A DNA stretch of 64,000 bases from Saccharum officinarum. Taxonomy: Eukaryota > Streptophyta > Magnoliopsida > Poales > Poaceae. Shown one piece after another: positions 46,471-57,466 of the stretch. The stretch covers positions 9,095,381 to 9,159,380 of the forward strand of contig CM036221.1 in NCBI GenBank assembly GCA_020631735.1. Direction: 5' to 3'. Position 1 is the first letter of the stretch; each line of letters opens with the position of its first letter. The position numbers were made by a program, and so were the translations under genes. A model generated the notes under the pieces. The model saw only the letters and a list, made by a program, of their open reading frames with translations, did not search any database and had not been told where the DNA came from.

Positions 46471-48746
46471 TGAAAGTCCCTAGTTTGGTTTTGGCTAATT
46501 GATGAAACCTAGGACTAACCTTTGTATCTAAGTGGATGATTTAGATAAAGGTGGTCATTGCATATGAGACATGACATTGACTCATATGACCAAGATGGTG
46601 AAGACCAAGATGAGGCTTGGCTCGATGGACCGGTTGTGAAGGTGAAGGGCAAGTCGAGGCTTCGAAGCGAAGGACCATGCGATGGTGAAGCTTGAGCAAG
46701 ACTTAGCGCCGACGGACCGATGCAACGATGAAAAGCAAGTGAAGTCAAGGTCGATGGATCGAGACGGTCATGTGATGATATGAAGTGAATCATATCATTT
46801 GGAGAAACAAAATGGGCTCAAGGCAAAGGTATAACCATAGGGCCATTTTGTTTTACACTCAAGACACCATAGAGGGTGTGAGTGGTTTAGGATCGATAGC
46901 CGAACTATTAAGAGGGGAAGTCTTATCGGTTATTCGATGCACGGGTGCCACTAGGTGAATTCATGAAGTGCATTGCATGTAGGGCCTAGTGAGCTAATTG
47001 AAAACCTTTGAAAATGATTGAGAAAAAGCTAACACACAAGCACATGGAGATGTACACTTGATGGTGTTGGCACATTTGCAAAGGTGGCGTTGGTCGCGCT
47101 GTGGTTTGCGGGTAGAGAGGGGTTTGGGTTCCTCTCTCCCTCCCGCCGAGCGTGCAAGCGCGGGATTCAGGCGATTTCAGGGAAATGAAATGCCTATTTT
47201 CCACTACGCCGAAAGTCGGAAAAGAAACGGAAGCGAACGGAGGTCACAGAGGTGACCGGACGCTGCACCGGACGCGGTCACGGTGTGACCGGACGCGTCC
47301 GGTCAGTACAGCGCGGTTTCGGGCGCGCGGGCTAGGGTTTGCAACCGGCGCGTCCGGTCACTCGCGGGACCGGCGCGTCCGGTCAAGTGCCCAGAAGGAA
47401 CTGCGGTTCGCAAGGACGATCGGACGCGGGGCGCGTCCGGTCACACGCGATCGGACGCGTCCGGTCGTCAAGGGAGCTTACTAGACTCCGACCGGACGCT
47501 GGCACTGTCACGTCCGGTCGTTGCGTCGTGGGTGCGTAGGTCAGTGCGATCGGCGCGTCCGGTCGTTCGACAGGCGCGTCCGGTCATCGGGACCGGCGCG
47601 TCCGGTCGGTTGAGCAGCGCGTCCGGTCATAGCGTTTGACCGTTGGGGCGCAGTGACCGTTGGAGGGTCTAACGTCGCATTTGAAATTTGAGGGACACGT
47701 GGACGTCGCAGGGCGACCGGACGCGGTTGAGCGCGTCCGGTCAGTTTCGACCGGTGCGTCCGGTCGTCCCGAAAAAAACGGTCAGTGGAGTGGCAACGGC
47801 TCTATTTGTTTGGGGTGCTTATAAATACTCGTTGGCCGGCCCTTGGGGAGGTCTCTTGGATTTTCTAACACTCTTGTGCATCCTTTGAGCTAGAGCTACT
47901 CCTCCCACTCATCTCTCTTGCTTGGTTGCAAATCAAAAGTGAGATTGAGTGATCCCAAAGTGCATTGCATAGCTTGAGGGCATCTAGTGGCACTTGTGGG
48001 TGGTTTAGCCGGTGGATTTCTTGTTACTCTTGGAGAATACCGCTCCTAGCCGGCTTGGAGATTGTTGGAGGCGTTGGCAAGAGAAGGTGATTGTTCTTGG
48101 CCACCTCTGGTTGTTTGTAAGAGGTTCTTGTGCTTTCCTCGGCGGGACGCCAAAAGCAACTCTATTGGATTGCGCGTGTCATTGAGTTACCTCACTTGAG
48201 AGTGGTGTCTTGCGGTGCCTTGCGGGGCGTGCCTTGAGGGGCAAGTGACTTGAGGGTCACACCAAGGAACCATCTAAGTGTTGGTCGACACAACCGGTGA
48301 CGTAGCTTGTCGGTGCACAAGTGAACACCGGGTGAACAAAAATATTGTGTCTCTTGTCTCCCGGTGATTGGTCTACATATTGTGTTGTTGTCAATATTAA
48401 TTGATTGTATATCATCTTGGTGATTGGCAACATCTTCATTCCACCGTTGGTATAAGATTCACAATCCTTTCTCTCGCATTTACTTTTACTAGATTATCTT
48501 GTGTAGCTCTAGTGGTAGCCTTTTCTAGTAGTTGTTAGCTTGCTCACTAGTGTAAGTTAGCGACTTAGCACTTGTGTGAACTAGAGATCATAATCTACTA
48601 GACTTGTGGATAGGAGGCTTGCATCACAACCTTTGGCTAAGCAAAACTCGCTTTACGCCGTTTGTTATTCTAACAAGTTTGCTTAGTGGTGCTTGTAGAA
48701 TTTCTATAGGCTATTCACCCCCCCTCTAGCCATCTAGGACCTTACA
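46471..48746 (+). repeat. copia 3' LTR, third contig copy
   Basis: 2276 bp with the palindrome array and TATA box at 47820-47827; one G is missing near 47674 relative to the others. Confidence 0.93.
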
Positions 48747-49344
48747 CCCACTTTGCCGCACCACCAATCATGGCGCGGCAGAGCCGTATACAGGCCGCGG
48801 CGCAGGCCTTCCCTTCCCTTTCTTCCTCACTCTGCCTTTCGAAATAGAAGGCCGCCACCGAGCCGTGTGGATGGAAAAGAGAAGGGGGCACGACCCCTTG
48901 GTACCGCCGGCTGCCGGCCACCTCCCCGGAGGCTGCCCGCCGCCCTCCCTCCTTGCCCGCCTCCTCCTCTCCCTGCTCGCCTCCTTCTCTCCCTTCCTCC
49001 AAGCTTCTCCTCTACCTCGGTGACAGTAATATACTCTTATTTGTTGTTTCATCGGTGCATTTAGAGATTAAGGTTGTTGAAAGAAATGATATGGTTTGTA
49101 GGAGAAATATATTTGGAAACTATGAATAGGTATTGTTGATCTTATTTATTGTATGAATGGTGGATTGAAAGATTAGGGTTCATTGCTAGGGTTTGAAGTA
49201 AAATGTTAGAATTATGAATATCATCTTTAGTTATGATGCACATTGTTAGCTATTGTTCGGTTAGGTGTATGTAGTATTTTAGTAGCATTGATGTATATGG
49301 TTTTTTTAGTGAATAAGTATTTTTTGTTTATATTTTTTGGCTAG

Positions 49345-49532
49345 ATGCAACACTTGTATCGGGAGCGGATTTGGAAAGAACGGGGTCGTCCTAGAGAATT
49401 GTACCCTGACGTGTCTAGCAAAGATGCCCCGTCCCTCCTGACCTCCTCGTCCCTAACTGTGACTGTAGTAGGCTGCCCTACGTTGGGCAATCGAGACATC
49501 CAGACACTGCTGCTCGTTGCTTCTACGTACGT
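49345..49532 (+). pseudogene. GRF-like element exon, part 1, third contig copy
   Basis: Same zinc-finger-like exon and internal break as at 15232. The leader 48752-49344 holds no gene that I can support. Confidence 0.5.
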
Positions 49533-49573
49533 AGTTAATTTAATGTAAGGAAATTTTAATTTCATTATTTGTT

Positions 49574-50683
49574 AATTTGGAAAAGCACAAAGTCCCAACT
49601 AAGTACGTTACCCTCATCAAGGATATGTACAGGGATGTGGTGACGTTTGTCCGAACATGTGATGGCGACACCAGTGACTTTCCAATTAAAATAGGACTGC
49701 ATCAGGGGTCAGCTTTGAGTCCTTATTTATTTGCTTTGGTGATGGATGAGGTCACAAGGGACATACAAGGTGATATCCCTTGGTGTATGCTATTTGCTGA
49801 TGATGTGGTGCTAGTTGACGACAGTAGGGCGAGGGTTAATAGGAAGTTAGAACTATGGAGGCACACGTTAGAGTCGAAAGGGTTCAGACTTAGTAGGACT
49901 AAGACCGAGTATATGAGGTGCGATTTCAGCGCGACTAGGCACGAGGAGGGAGACGTTAGCCTCGATGGGCAAGTGGTGGCCAAGAAGGATACTTTTCGGT
50001 ATTTAGGGTCGATGCTACAAAAGGATGGAGACATTGATGAAGATGTTAGGCATAGAATTTCAGCCGGCTGGTTGAAATGGCGTCAAGCTTCTGGCGTTCT
50101 CTGTGACAAAAGGGTGCCTCAGAAGCTGAAAGGTAAGTTCTATAGGACGACGATTCGTCCGGCGATGTTATATGGTGCTGAGTGTTGGCCTACAAAAAGG
50201 CGACATGTCCAGCAATTGAGTGTAGCGGAGATGCGTATGTTGCGTTGGTGTTGTGGGCACACAAGGAAGGATAGAGTACGGAACGACGATATTCGGGATA
50301 GGGTTGGGGTGGCACCAATTGAGGAGAAATTGATTCAACATCGGTTGAGATGGTTTGGACATGTCCAACGGAGGCCTCCTGAGGCGCCGGTGCGTAGTGG
50401 AGTTCTAAAGCGGGCCGATAATGTAAAGAGCGGTAGAGGTCGACCTAAACTAACTTGGGACGAGTCCGTTAAGAGAGATCTTAAGGAGTGGAATATCCCC
50501 AAGGATTTAGCTATGGACAGGAGCGCTTGGAGATTAGCAATCAACGTGCCTGAACCGTGACATCTTTTGTCTTGTGCCCTTTATGTCCCTTTATGTGTCT
50601 CCCTGTTTCTCGTCTCTTTTGGGTTTCATCTCTAGCCTACCCCAACTTGCTTGGGACAAAAGGCTATGTTGTTGTTGTTGTTG
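49574..50683 (+). mobile_element. RTE-type LINE fragment, third contig copy
   Basis: 1110 bp between TATTTGTT at 49566-49573 and 50684-50691. The RT fragment 49577-50560 (327 residues) is uninterrupted, with the FADD box. Confidence 0.88.
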
Positions 50684-50801
50684 TATTTGTTCATTTGAGT
50701 TACTAGTTACTAATGCTTTGTTGGAATCATGTTCTGCCCAGAGATACTAAGCTGGTTTTAAGGAGCATGAGAGGTGCTTTTTTTCAGTGGATCGACGGTC
50801 C

Positions 50802-53800
50802 TGTCATAGCTGGTTTTAAGGAACAAAACCAAGTACAAGATTACATGTGTGCCCAGAGATCAATCACACACATGCAAGACAATTACAAAAGTATCATACT
50901 CAAAGCTTTATTACATCACGATTAATATCCATAACACATATAATAGAGTCTCAATAAAAACGAAATGGATAACTAAGCTCTCCGACAAGCATTCTCCATG
51001 AGCCATAGGGTTTAGGGTTTAGGGTTTGACATCAAGTAAAGAGAAAGCAACTTTGATAGTCTGTACCCATCCGAGAATTTTATCTAAAAAGAGAAAGTAA
51101 AGCAGGCGTAAGTACATATCGTACTCAGCAATACATCATGGGGTTCATGAGGCTCAAATGGCTGACACTGGTTAAACTGCATGTAGCGTTTAATGTTTGA
51201 CAATTTTAAGGAGTTGTGTAGCAACAAGTTTATCTCAAGCCCATAAACACATGATCAGGTAAACATGAATAATGAACAATGTTTTCAGGTCGGCTGGTCG
51301 AACTTGGTCGACCTGGGACCGACCAGAAGACTAATCGTGATTAATCGTCGACCAGATCGATTAATCGACCCTAGTCGTCCATCTGGTCATCCATGTATAT
51401 CAGGACATATACCTGTATATATACCTCTATATATACACTATATTATACACAATAAATGAAGCGTCAAGACTGCATTAGTGTTTAGCTGGTGACTTGCTTG
51501 TGGGAGTTGTTTTCTTCTCTTTTCTGCACTGTCCAGAGGTCCATATTCCTGTCCCAAACTCCATTTCTTTGCTGACTTGCTGCTGAAAGCCTGGAATACC
51601 AAAGAAAACCTAGTCGTCCCTGTCCTAGTCGGACGATTAATCGCGATTAGTCGATGACTAATCGGACGACCAGGTTTCTGGTCGAGCTAATCGAGTCGGA
51701 CCTCCTAATCGAACACTAGTGACCGACCAAGACGATTAATCGTGATTAATCGGACGACCTGAAAACATTGATAATGAATAGCATAAACAATTAACATATA
51801 GCGATAAAAACCCACTATTCCATAAGGAGTCCAAGACCGCTCGTGACCGTGAGCACGGCTGATATACCAGTTTACACTCTGCAGAGGTTGTATACTTTCA
51901 TTGTGAGTCGTGATTGCACAAATGCCCGGGTTTATAACTCCCAAAACTCTTCTAAGGAGAGCAGGCAGGGTACACTATGAGGTTTTCAGATGTTCGTCTA
52001 ACAAGTTAGGACTGCTAGGTTTCGGTGGCAAACAGATGTAGAGCCCCTTTCGAATGGTAAAATGACGCGCAGCCTATACTCATAGGGGCAGAGGCCACAC
52101 TATACCCGATTCGTCAGACCCTTTTATGTCGTAAAGATAACCTCTAACAAGCTAGAAAAGGCCCTCATACTTGACCAAAGCTAGAGCCATGTAGCTCCCA
52201 CAGTTATACTGTAAGTCCCGGATGATCTCTTACAAATAAGTCCTTATGGAGAGGAATCTGTAGCATTTAGAAAGTAGCTAAATACTCCAGCCCCCTTAAT
52301 TTGAGTTGCTAAAAATACATCTTTTAGTGTTTATTGCATATACAATTAGTCAAGTTACAAGATCATGGCTTAAATAGAGCGCTAGCAAAAGACTACCCAA
52401 TACATAATTCTCAAGGTGTCAAAGTACAGGGCATCAACAACTAGGATAGTCTAATAGGTGACAAGGTAGACACATACATATGTATTTAATGATTACAATG
52501 AATAGGATATAAGGATGATCTCATATTGTACTTGCCTTGCTCAACGAAGTCCTGATGATCGTCAAAGAACTCCTGGCCTCCCACGAACTGCTCACCGTCT
52601 ATACTCGATCAACAAAGCAACATACAAGCATCCACGCAATCATACACGAAGCAAACAAATAGATACAATTAGAACAGTACACCAACAGAGATAAAACAAG
52701 TTAAAAAGTTTATAAAACTAATCTACGCAGTGCTACGATCACATAGACGCGAAAATCACCGAAAACGGATCTAAAACGAAGAAGCTATGATTTAAACAAG
52801 ATTTCATTTAATAAAATAATAGATTAAAACTAATCTCGAATTTCAAAAGTTGAAAACATGATTAACAATGATATGAACATGTAGACTATGAGATTATGAA
52901 TCTAACGCAACTTGAACGGATTAAATCGGAGCTAAAACGAAGTTTTTATGACCAATATAAACCAGTGGCAGTTCTGTAAATATAGCAAACTCATTTTGAA
53001 TCTGATTCAAAATGAATCTACGCCTTCCAAAGGATAAAGCGTATTCTTAGAGTGCGCTAAGGACGATGGGTTCTATTATAAAAGAACAGAAGGGCTTTTT
53101 AGAAAAAAAAATCCATGGACGAAGGGGTACGGATTGATCTCATCCATCAGATCTGAAATGGACGGACGAGATTAGATCGGAGGGGGCGGAGGGCTGCCGG
53201 CGGCGAGCTGGACGGCGGCGCTGCCACTGGAGAAGCAAAGGACCTCGCCGGAGTTCGCAAATCCGGCGATTTAAGCCATGGTTTGACTCAGGAGAAGCAC
53301 TGGGAGCGATAGAATATGATCTCGAACTCACCAAGATAGATCTTAGTGGCGATGAATGGACGATAGGGGCATGCGGCTCGGGATGGCGGCGGCGGAGTTC
53401 CTGCAGACGTCGGCGACATGGAGTGAGTGAACCAAAGTCAGAAAAAGAGAAATAAAGGGCTCGGAGGCTTTGCAAACTCATCGAGAAGCTCGCCATCAAG
53501 CTTACGGACACAGCAAGGCGGCGAAACAACGAACTCGAGCTCGGCGGCTTGCTTCGCTAGGGTTCGCGGTGCTGCGAGCTCGGGATGATGCGGCGCTTGC
53601 GCTAGGGTTGATAGGGAAACAGGGCACGGGTGCGGCTGCTATATATAGGGGCCTTGGCGTGCGGGTCACGCCACAATCCCGAAGGATTCGCGTGATGGCG
53701 TTGCGGTTCACGTGGACTAGAGTCCGGCTCAGGCACGAGCTGGAGGTAGGAGGCGACACGGCCAAGCAGGCCCGAGGTGTCAGCTGGACGGGGGGAGAGA

Positions 53801-54237
53801 AAGGGAAGGCGACTGCGCACTGGTGGTTGGGCCACGGCTGGTTTGGCCCAAGAGAGGAAGAGAGAGAGTGAGCGGGCCGTGGGAAAAACGGGCCAAGGGA
53901 GAGAGAGCAGGCCGACCAGGGATGGGAGTGGGCCGCTCGGGCCAGAAACGAGAGAGAGAGAGAGAGAGGTTAAGGAGGGGTTTTACCTTTTCTTTTTATT
54001 TTCTGAGTTTTTCAAAATATTTTTCCAAAGACTTTTGAATTCATTTGAGTTTTGATTCAAAACCAATCAACACAAAAATTCCAATGCACCAGCATGTAAG
54101 CACAAACATGTAGCTAAATCTTATATTTGTTTTTAATTTGATAAAAGTTATTATTTTTCTAAATTCAAATGCTCACAAAATGCATAAAATAAATCAAATT
54201 CACCTATTTAAAACAATGCAAATTTTAGGATGTTACA
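50802..54237 (-). mobile_element. solo-LTR-like insertion, third contig copy
   Basis: TSD GGTCC at 50797-50801 and 54238-54242. Contains the hAT MITE, the (AGGGTTT)3 motif near 51007 and the (GA)n run at 53950-53968. Confidence 0.8.
51277..51770. mobile_element. hAT-type MITE, third contig copy
   Basis: 494 bp with TSD ATAATGAA at 51269-51276 and 51771-51778. Confidence 0.9.
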
Positions 54238-54242
54238 GGTCC

Positions 54243-54562
54243 TGACAAGTTTGACCCAAGGTATCTCCTCTTCGACGATTGGTGGAGAGGGAGACATCCA
54301 CGTGAGAAGTTCGAGCGGTGGTTCCACCTCCACCTACCCCCTCCCCCCGCCATTGAGCAAAGAGGAGAAGCACTTAGCAGCAGTGAGACAACTCGAAACA
54401 TTGCCTCGGTGCCATTGCGGAGATCAAGTTGTGACAGATCCGGAGAGTACGTTGGACTTTATTTGTCCCAACAAGGATAGAGTAAGCGCAAAGTTTGATC
54501 AGGTGGTGGCATTGCATCTCTATCTCCTTCCTCATCCTCCGAAGACTCCGAATCACTGCTAA
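54243..54562 (+). pseudogene. GRF-like element exon, part 3, third contig copy
   Basis: Same segment as at 20127. A lost G at about 54321 (GTGGTTCC against GTGGGTTCC) changes the frame of the first part; the CHCGD...CPNK finger is intact. Part 2 is at 50713-50801. Confidence 0.6.
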
Positions 54563-54575
54563 CTACATCACCGAT

Positions 54576-55039
54576 TGTCGACGAGATATGGTCGGCAGTC
54601 CTCCGAGGGGGTACCCACGATGGTAGATTAGTCGGTGGAGGTGCACGAGACGATGATCCTGACGTTGACGCAAGACGAACACGAGGTTTTATCTAGGTTC
54701 AGGCCGTCAAGGCGACGTAATACCTTACGTCCTGCGTTTTTGTGGATTGTATTGATATAAGTTGTTTTTGAGGGGGTCCTTGCCCGCCTTATATATCCGG
54801 GGGCAAGGTTACAGATCTAAGGACTCTAATCCTAGTCGGTTACAATTGCCATATCTGTACAAGATGAGATGTCTTTCCTATCCGACTAGATTTGCCTTGA
54901 TCTCCAAGTAGATCCCGAGACTTGCGCAGAAAGCTGTCCAGCTGGGCTTGTCCACGCAGCCTTAATCTTGCGAGCTGGGCCACCTTCTCCGAGACGGCCC
55001 ATGTGTAGCCATGAGGGTATATGGGTCTATACCCCCACA
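54576..55039 (-). repeat. gypsy 3' LTR, third contig copy
   Basis: 464 bp, TGTCGACGAGAT...CCCCCACA on the plus strand. The minus-strand TATA box (54789-54796) lies within an inverted repeat CCTTGCCC/GGGCAAGG spanning about 54779-54808. It is preceded by the candidate TSD CCGAT at 54571-54575. Confidence 0.88.
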
Positions 55040-55053
55040 GCTAGTCCCCGAGC
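55040..55053 (-). promoter_or_regulatory. gypsy polypurine tract (GCTCGGGGACTAGC)
   Basis: The minus strand reads GCTCGGGGACTAGC immediately before the 3' LTR, the expected position of the plus-strand primer. Related motifs recur further inside the element. Confidence 0.6.
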
Positions 55054-55100
55054 ACTATGTATTTTGAGGAATAATCTGGCCTTTTCCGATCAGTGAAGCT

Positions 55101-55211
55101 TCTGACCAGTACTGCTGATCTCCGACCAGGTCAGCAGGCGTCCGACCAGAACTGTTGTCCGACCAGCTCTGCTGGCGTCCGACCAGCCCTGCTGTCGTCC
55201 GACCAGTACTG
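55101..55211 (+). repeat. degenerate tandem repeat of about 20 bp (CCGACCAGNNCTGCTG)
   Basis: Five to seven imperfect units with the core CCGACCAG lie directly inside the 3' LTR. The same array is at about 20990-21100 and 37770-37880. Confidence 0.75.
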
Positions 55212-55589
55212 GGAAACACCAAGTCATCCGGTCTTCCGACCAGCCTTCTTGGTATTCTTTCACTGCAACTTGTCAGATAAGCGACTTAACCGAAAAGTGC
55301 ATAGTGCTCCGAGAAAAAACAAATCGATCTTCCTCTGGTGAAGTGTGCCCACTTTTTATTACCGGAGGGAAATGAATTTTACAGCGTTGACTCAACCAAT
55401 GGGAGATATGATCCTCAGGATCAGCTTAAGTAAGGTAGGGGTTACGCCTCTGGCGTTAGCTCATCACTCTGTTGCAAGGCACCGAGCACACTCACCGCTA
55501 GGTGAAATATGCCCACTTAGTCCCCGAGCCTGATAGTAGGTGATTCTATCATGTGGTGTTAGGGTCTAAATATATATAGGCCTTGACAC

Positions 55590-55750
55590 AGTCCCCGAGC
55601 TCTGCTCTGGGGGCCGTCTACAGCTCCGCTGTAGTACTGAGTCCCCAGCTCCACTGTGAAACCCACTGCCATATCCTGAAGAGTCCACGTGGCTCAGCCG
55701 TGTGGTTGTCCACGACTCCGTCGTGGACACAGTCCCCAGATCATCTGTGG
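55590..55750. repeat. cluster of small hairpins separated by AGTCCCC motifs
   Basis: GAGC-TCT-GCTC at 55597-55607, CTACAGC-TCC-GCTGTAG at 55618-55634, TGTCCACGAC-TCC-GTCGTGGACA at 55707-55729 and CAGAT-C-ATCTG at 55737-55747. Each is preceded or followed by AGTCCCC(G/A)AG, whose complement resembles the element's polypurine tract. The surrounding stretch 55212-55860 contains no gene on either strand that I can support. Confidence 0.7.
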
Positions 55751-55863
55751 GCCCATTTATGGGAGACGAAGAGCAGTTTAGCGCGCAGGGGGCCTGAATT
55801 ACCCTCGGAGAAGTATGTTAAGCCTAGCCTGAGCATCGTGGGCCGTAGCAGGCGGTCCAGTAA

Positions 55864-56936
55864 GCGAGATGGGAGGGCCCAAAGAGCAGTTTACCACCCG
55901 AGGAGGAAGAGGTGCGTCCTCAACGTATTCGGGTGGTGAGGCGGCGCTATAACGAGTGGGTGTTCCATGAAGAAGACTGGAGTGGAGCATCCTCTCGCCA
56001 AATTAGGCGCATGCTAGAAAAATTGTACAGCCAAGTGCAGGTACCTTCACGTTGCTTTCCCTTTAGTGATGATGAACTGTTTGTGTGGCCGCAGGAGCTG
56101 GAGAAGACTTCGGAGTACCACCAACGCTGCCTCGATACAATAGAGCTAACTATCAAAGAGAATGAGGCACTGAAGGCCGAGGTGGCGCATCTCCGAGGTC
56201 GGATCAGAGAGCTCGAGGAGCAGGAGGCAGTCGTAGCCGTCGAGAGGGCTGCTCGGGACGAGGAGCGCACTCGGCTTGAACGGCAGAGGGCTGGTAAGTA
56301 TCACCTGCGACTTGTATCTGAATGATTGTGATTATCACTGACGCCTGAGTCCGCAGAGGCGGAAGCGGAGAAGATGCTGATACTCGAAGAGGTAGCCCGC
56401 CTCACTGCCGCAAGCGACGAGGCTAGGAAGCGCGCAGAGAAGCTTGCCAACGAGCTCGAAGGTAGGTGTCGAACAACTCAGCTGTCCTCTGTTTTGTCCA
56501 AGTTGTCATGCTCAGCATGACTGTTGAACTTACAGCTGTTCGGATAGGCAACAAGGTCCAATTCGCCGAGTTCGGGAAGCAGATCAAGTGGTACCAGGAT
56601 AAGTGTGAGGCCATGGAACAAGGCATCACACCTGTCCTGGACCTGATTGGAGCAGAGGCTGCACAGCCGAACGAAGCTGGCCGACCAGTCCACCTGTACG
56701 CCGTAGTAGAAAGATGCAGGAACTCCTTGTCGGCGTTCAAACAATACGTCGGGGAGGCCTGCGAATACGTCGGCGCTCACATCCTGGGTGTAGTGCGGTC
56801 GCACTACCCCGGGGTTGATCTGAGGCGGCTGGCGGCGGGTGTTGCGGCGAACACTTTAGAAGAGCAAGCTGAAGACCTGCGAGACTCGTCCCTGGAGACG
56901 GCAAAGACTATGATAGCTAATGTAAATTTATTTTAA
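55864..56936 (+). CDS. antisense three-exon gene inside the gypsy element (Tat-type aORF)
   Basis: Encoded opposite to gag-pol, between the 3' LTR and pol. Exon 1 is open from 55864 to 56293, exon 2 is 56357-56461, exon 3 is 56536-56936 (TAA). Introns of 63 and 74 nt have GTAAGT...CCGCAG and GTAGGT...TTACAG borders, and both junctions keep the frame. The product starts with an acidic stretch (EEEEV), then a basic/aromatic part (VVRRRYNEWVFHEEDW) and a long Glu/Arg/Ala-rich coiled coil across exons 1-2. Exon 3 encodes a globular-looking C-terminal region (VQFAEFGKQIKWYQDKCEAM to TAKTMIANVNLF). No in-frame ATG is seen in exon 1, so an upstream exon or a non-ATG start is possible. Tat elements of several plants carry antisense ORFs here; function unknown. 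Confidence 0.62.
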
Positions 56937-57466
56937 GGCATGTACGAGCTGCAGGAGTCAAAACAACTGTGATGTGTTAAAACAGTATGTGAGGTTGTGT
57001 AAGAAACACTTAATGCTGTATGTATATATTCAGTATGGTATTGTAGAGCACTCAGTGTCTACTTTTGCATAAAAATGTAGTTAGCAACAACTCCGTTGTT
57101 TAGCCAAGTTTTAGAGGCGTCGCCCGATATGCGAACCCGGCCTTAGAGAATCGCCAGCCCTGGTCCGACCGACAGCTCGTAGCGTGAGGCACGGAGCTCT
57201 GCCACGCGTAGAGTGCCGACCTTCCTAAGGAGCAACTGCCGGCTACCCGTAGCGTAGAGGGCGGGCTCTCGTGCACGCGTGGGGTGGAGCCGGAGACAGT
57301 GCCGTCTCTGGAAAACTCGAGTGTGGGGGAGATATCGGGTAGCCAAGATTGTAGGTAAAATCAAGAGAACTTGGAAACTTATTAGCGACGAGGGACAAAA
57401 CTTCGATGAAAACTTTATTGAATGCACAAGGACAGATAGAAGTACATAGCTGTATAATGTTACGGA
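56937..57466. other. intergenic spacer between the antisense gene and pol
   Basis: The two genes converge here. The first part is AT-rich and would hold the antisense gene's 3' end. The second part is GC-rich, with only short overlapping frames. I see nothing else to name. Confidence 0.5.

Larger units (their letters stand above)
40834..48746 (+). mobile_element. copia/Sirevirus element, third contig copy (starts mid-gag)
   Basis: Begins at the base equivalent to 6716 and runs to the 3' LTR (46471-48746), followed by TSD CCCAC at 48747-48751. Extra indels lie in the first 900 bp. Confidence 0.9.
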
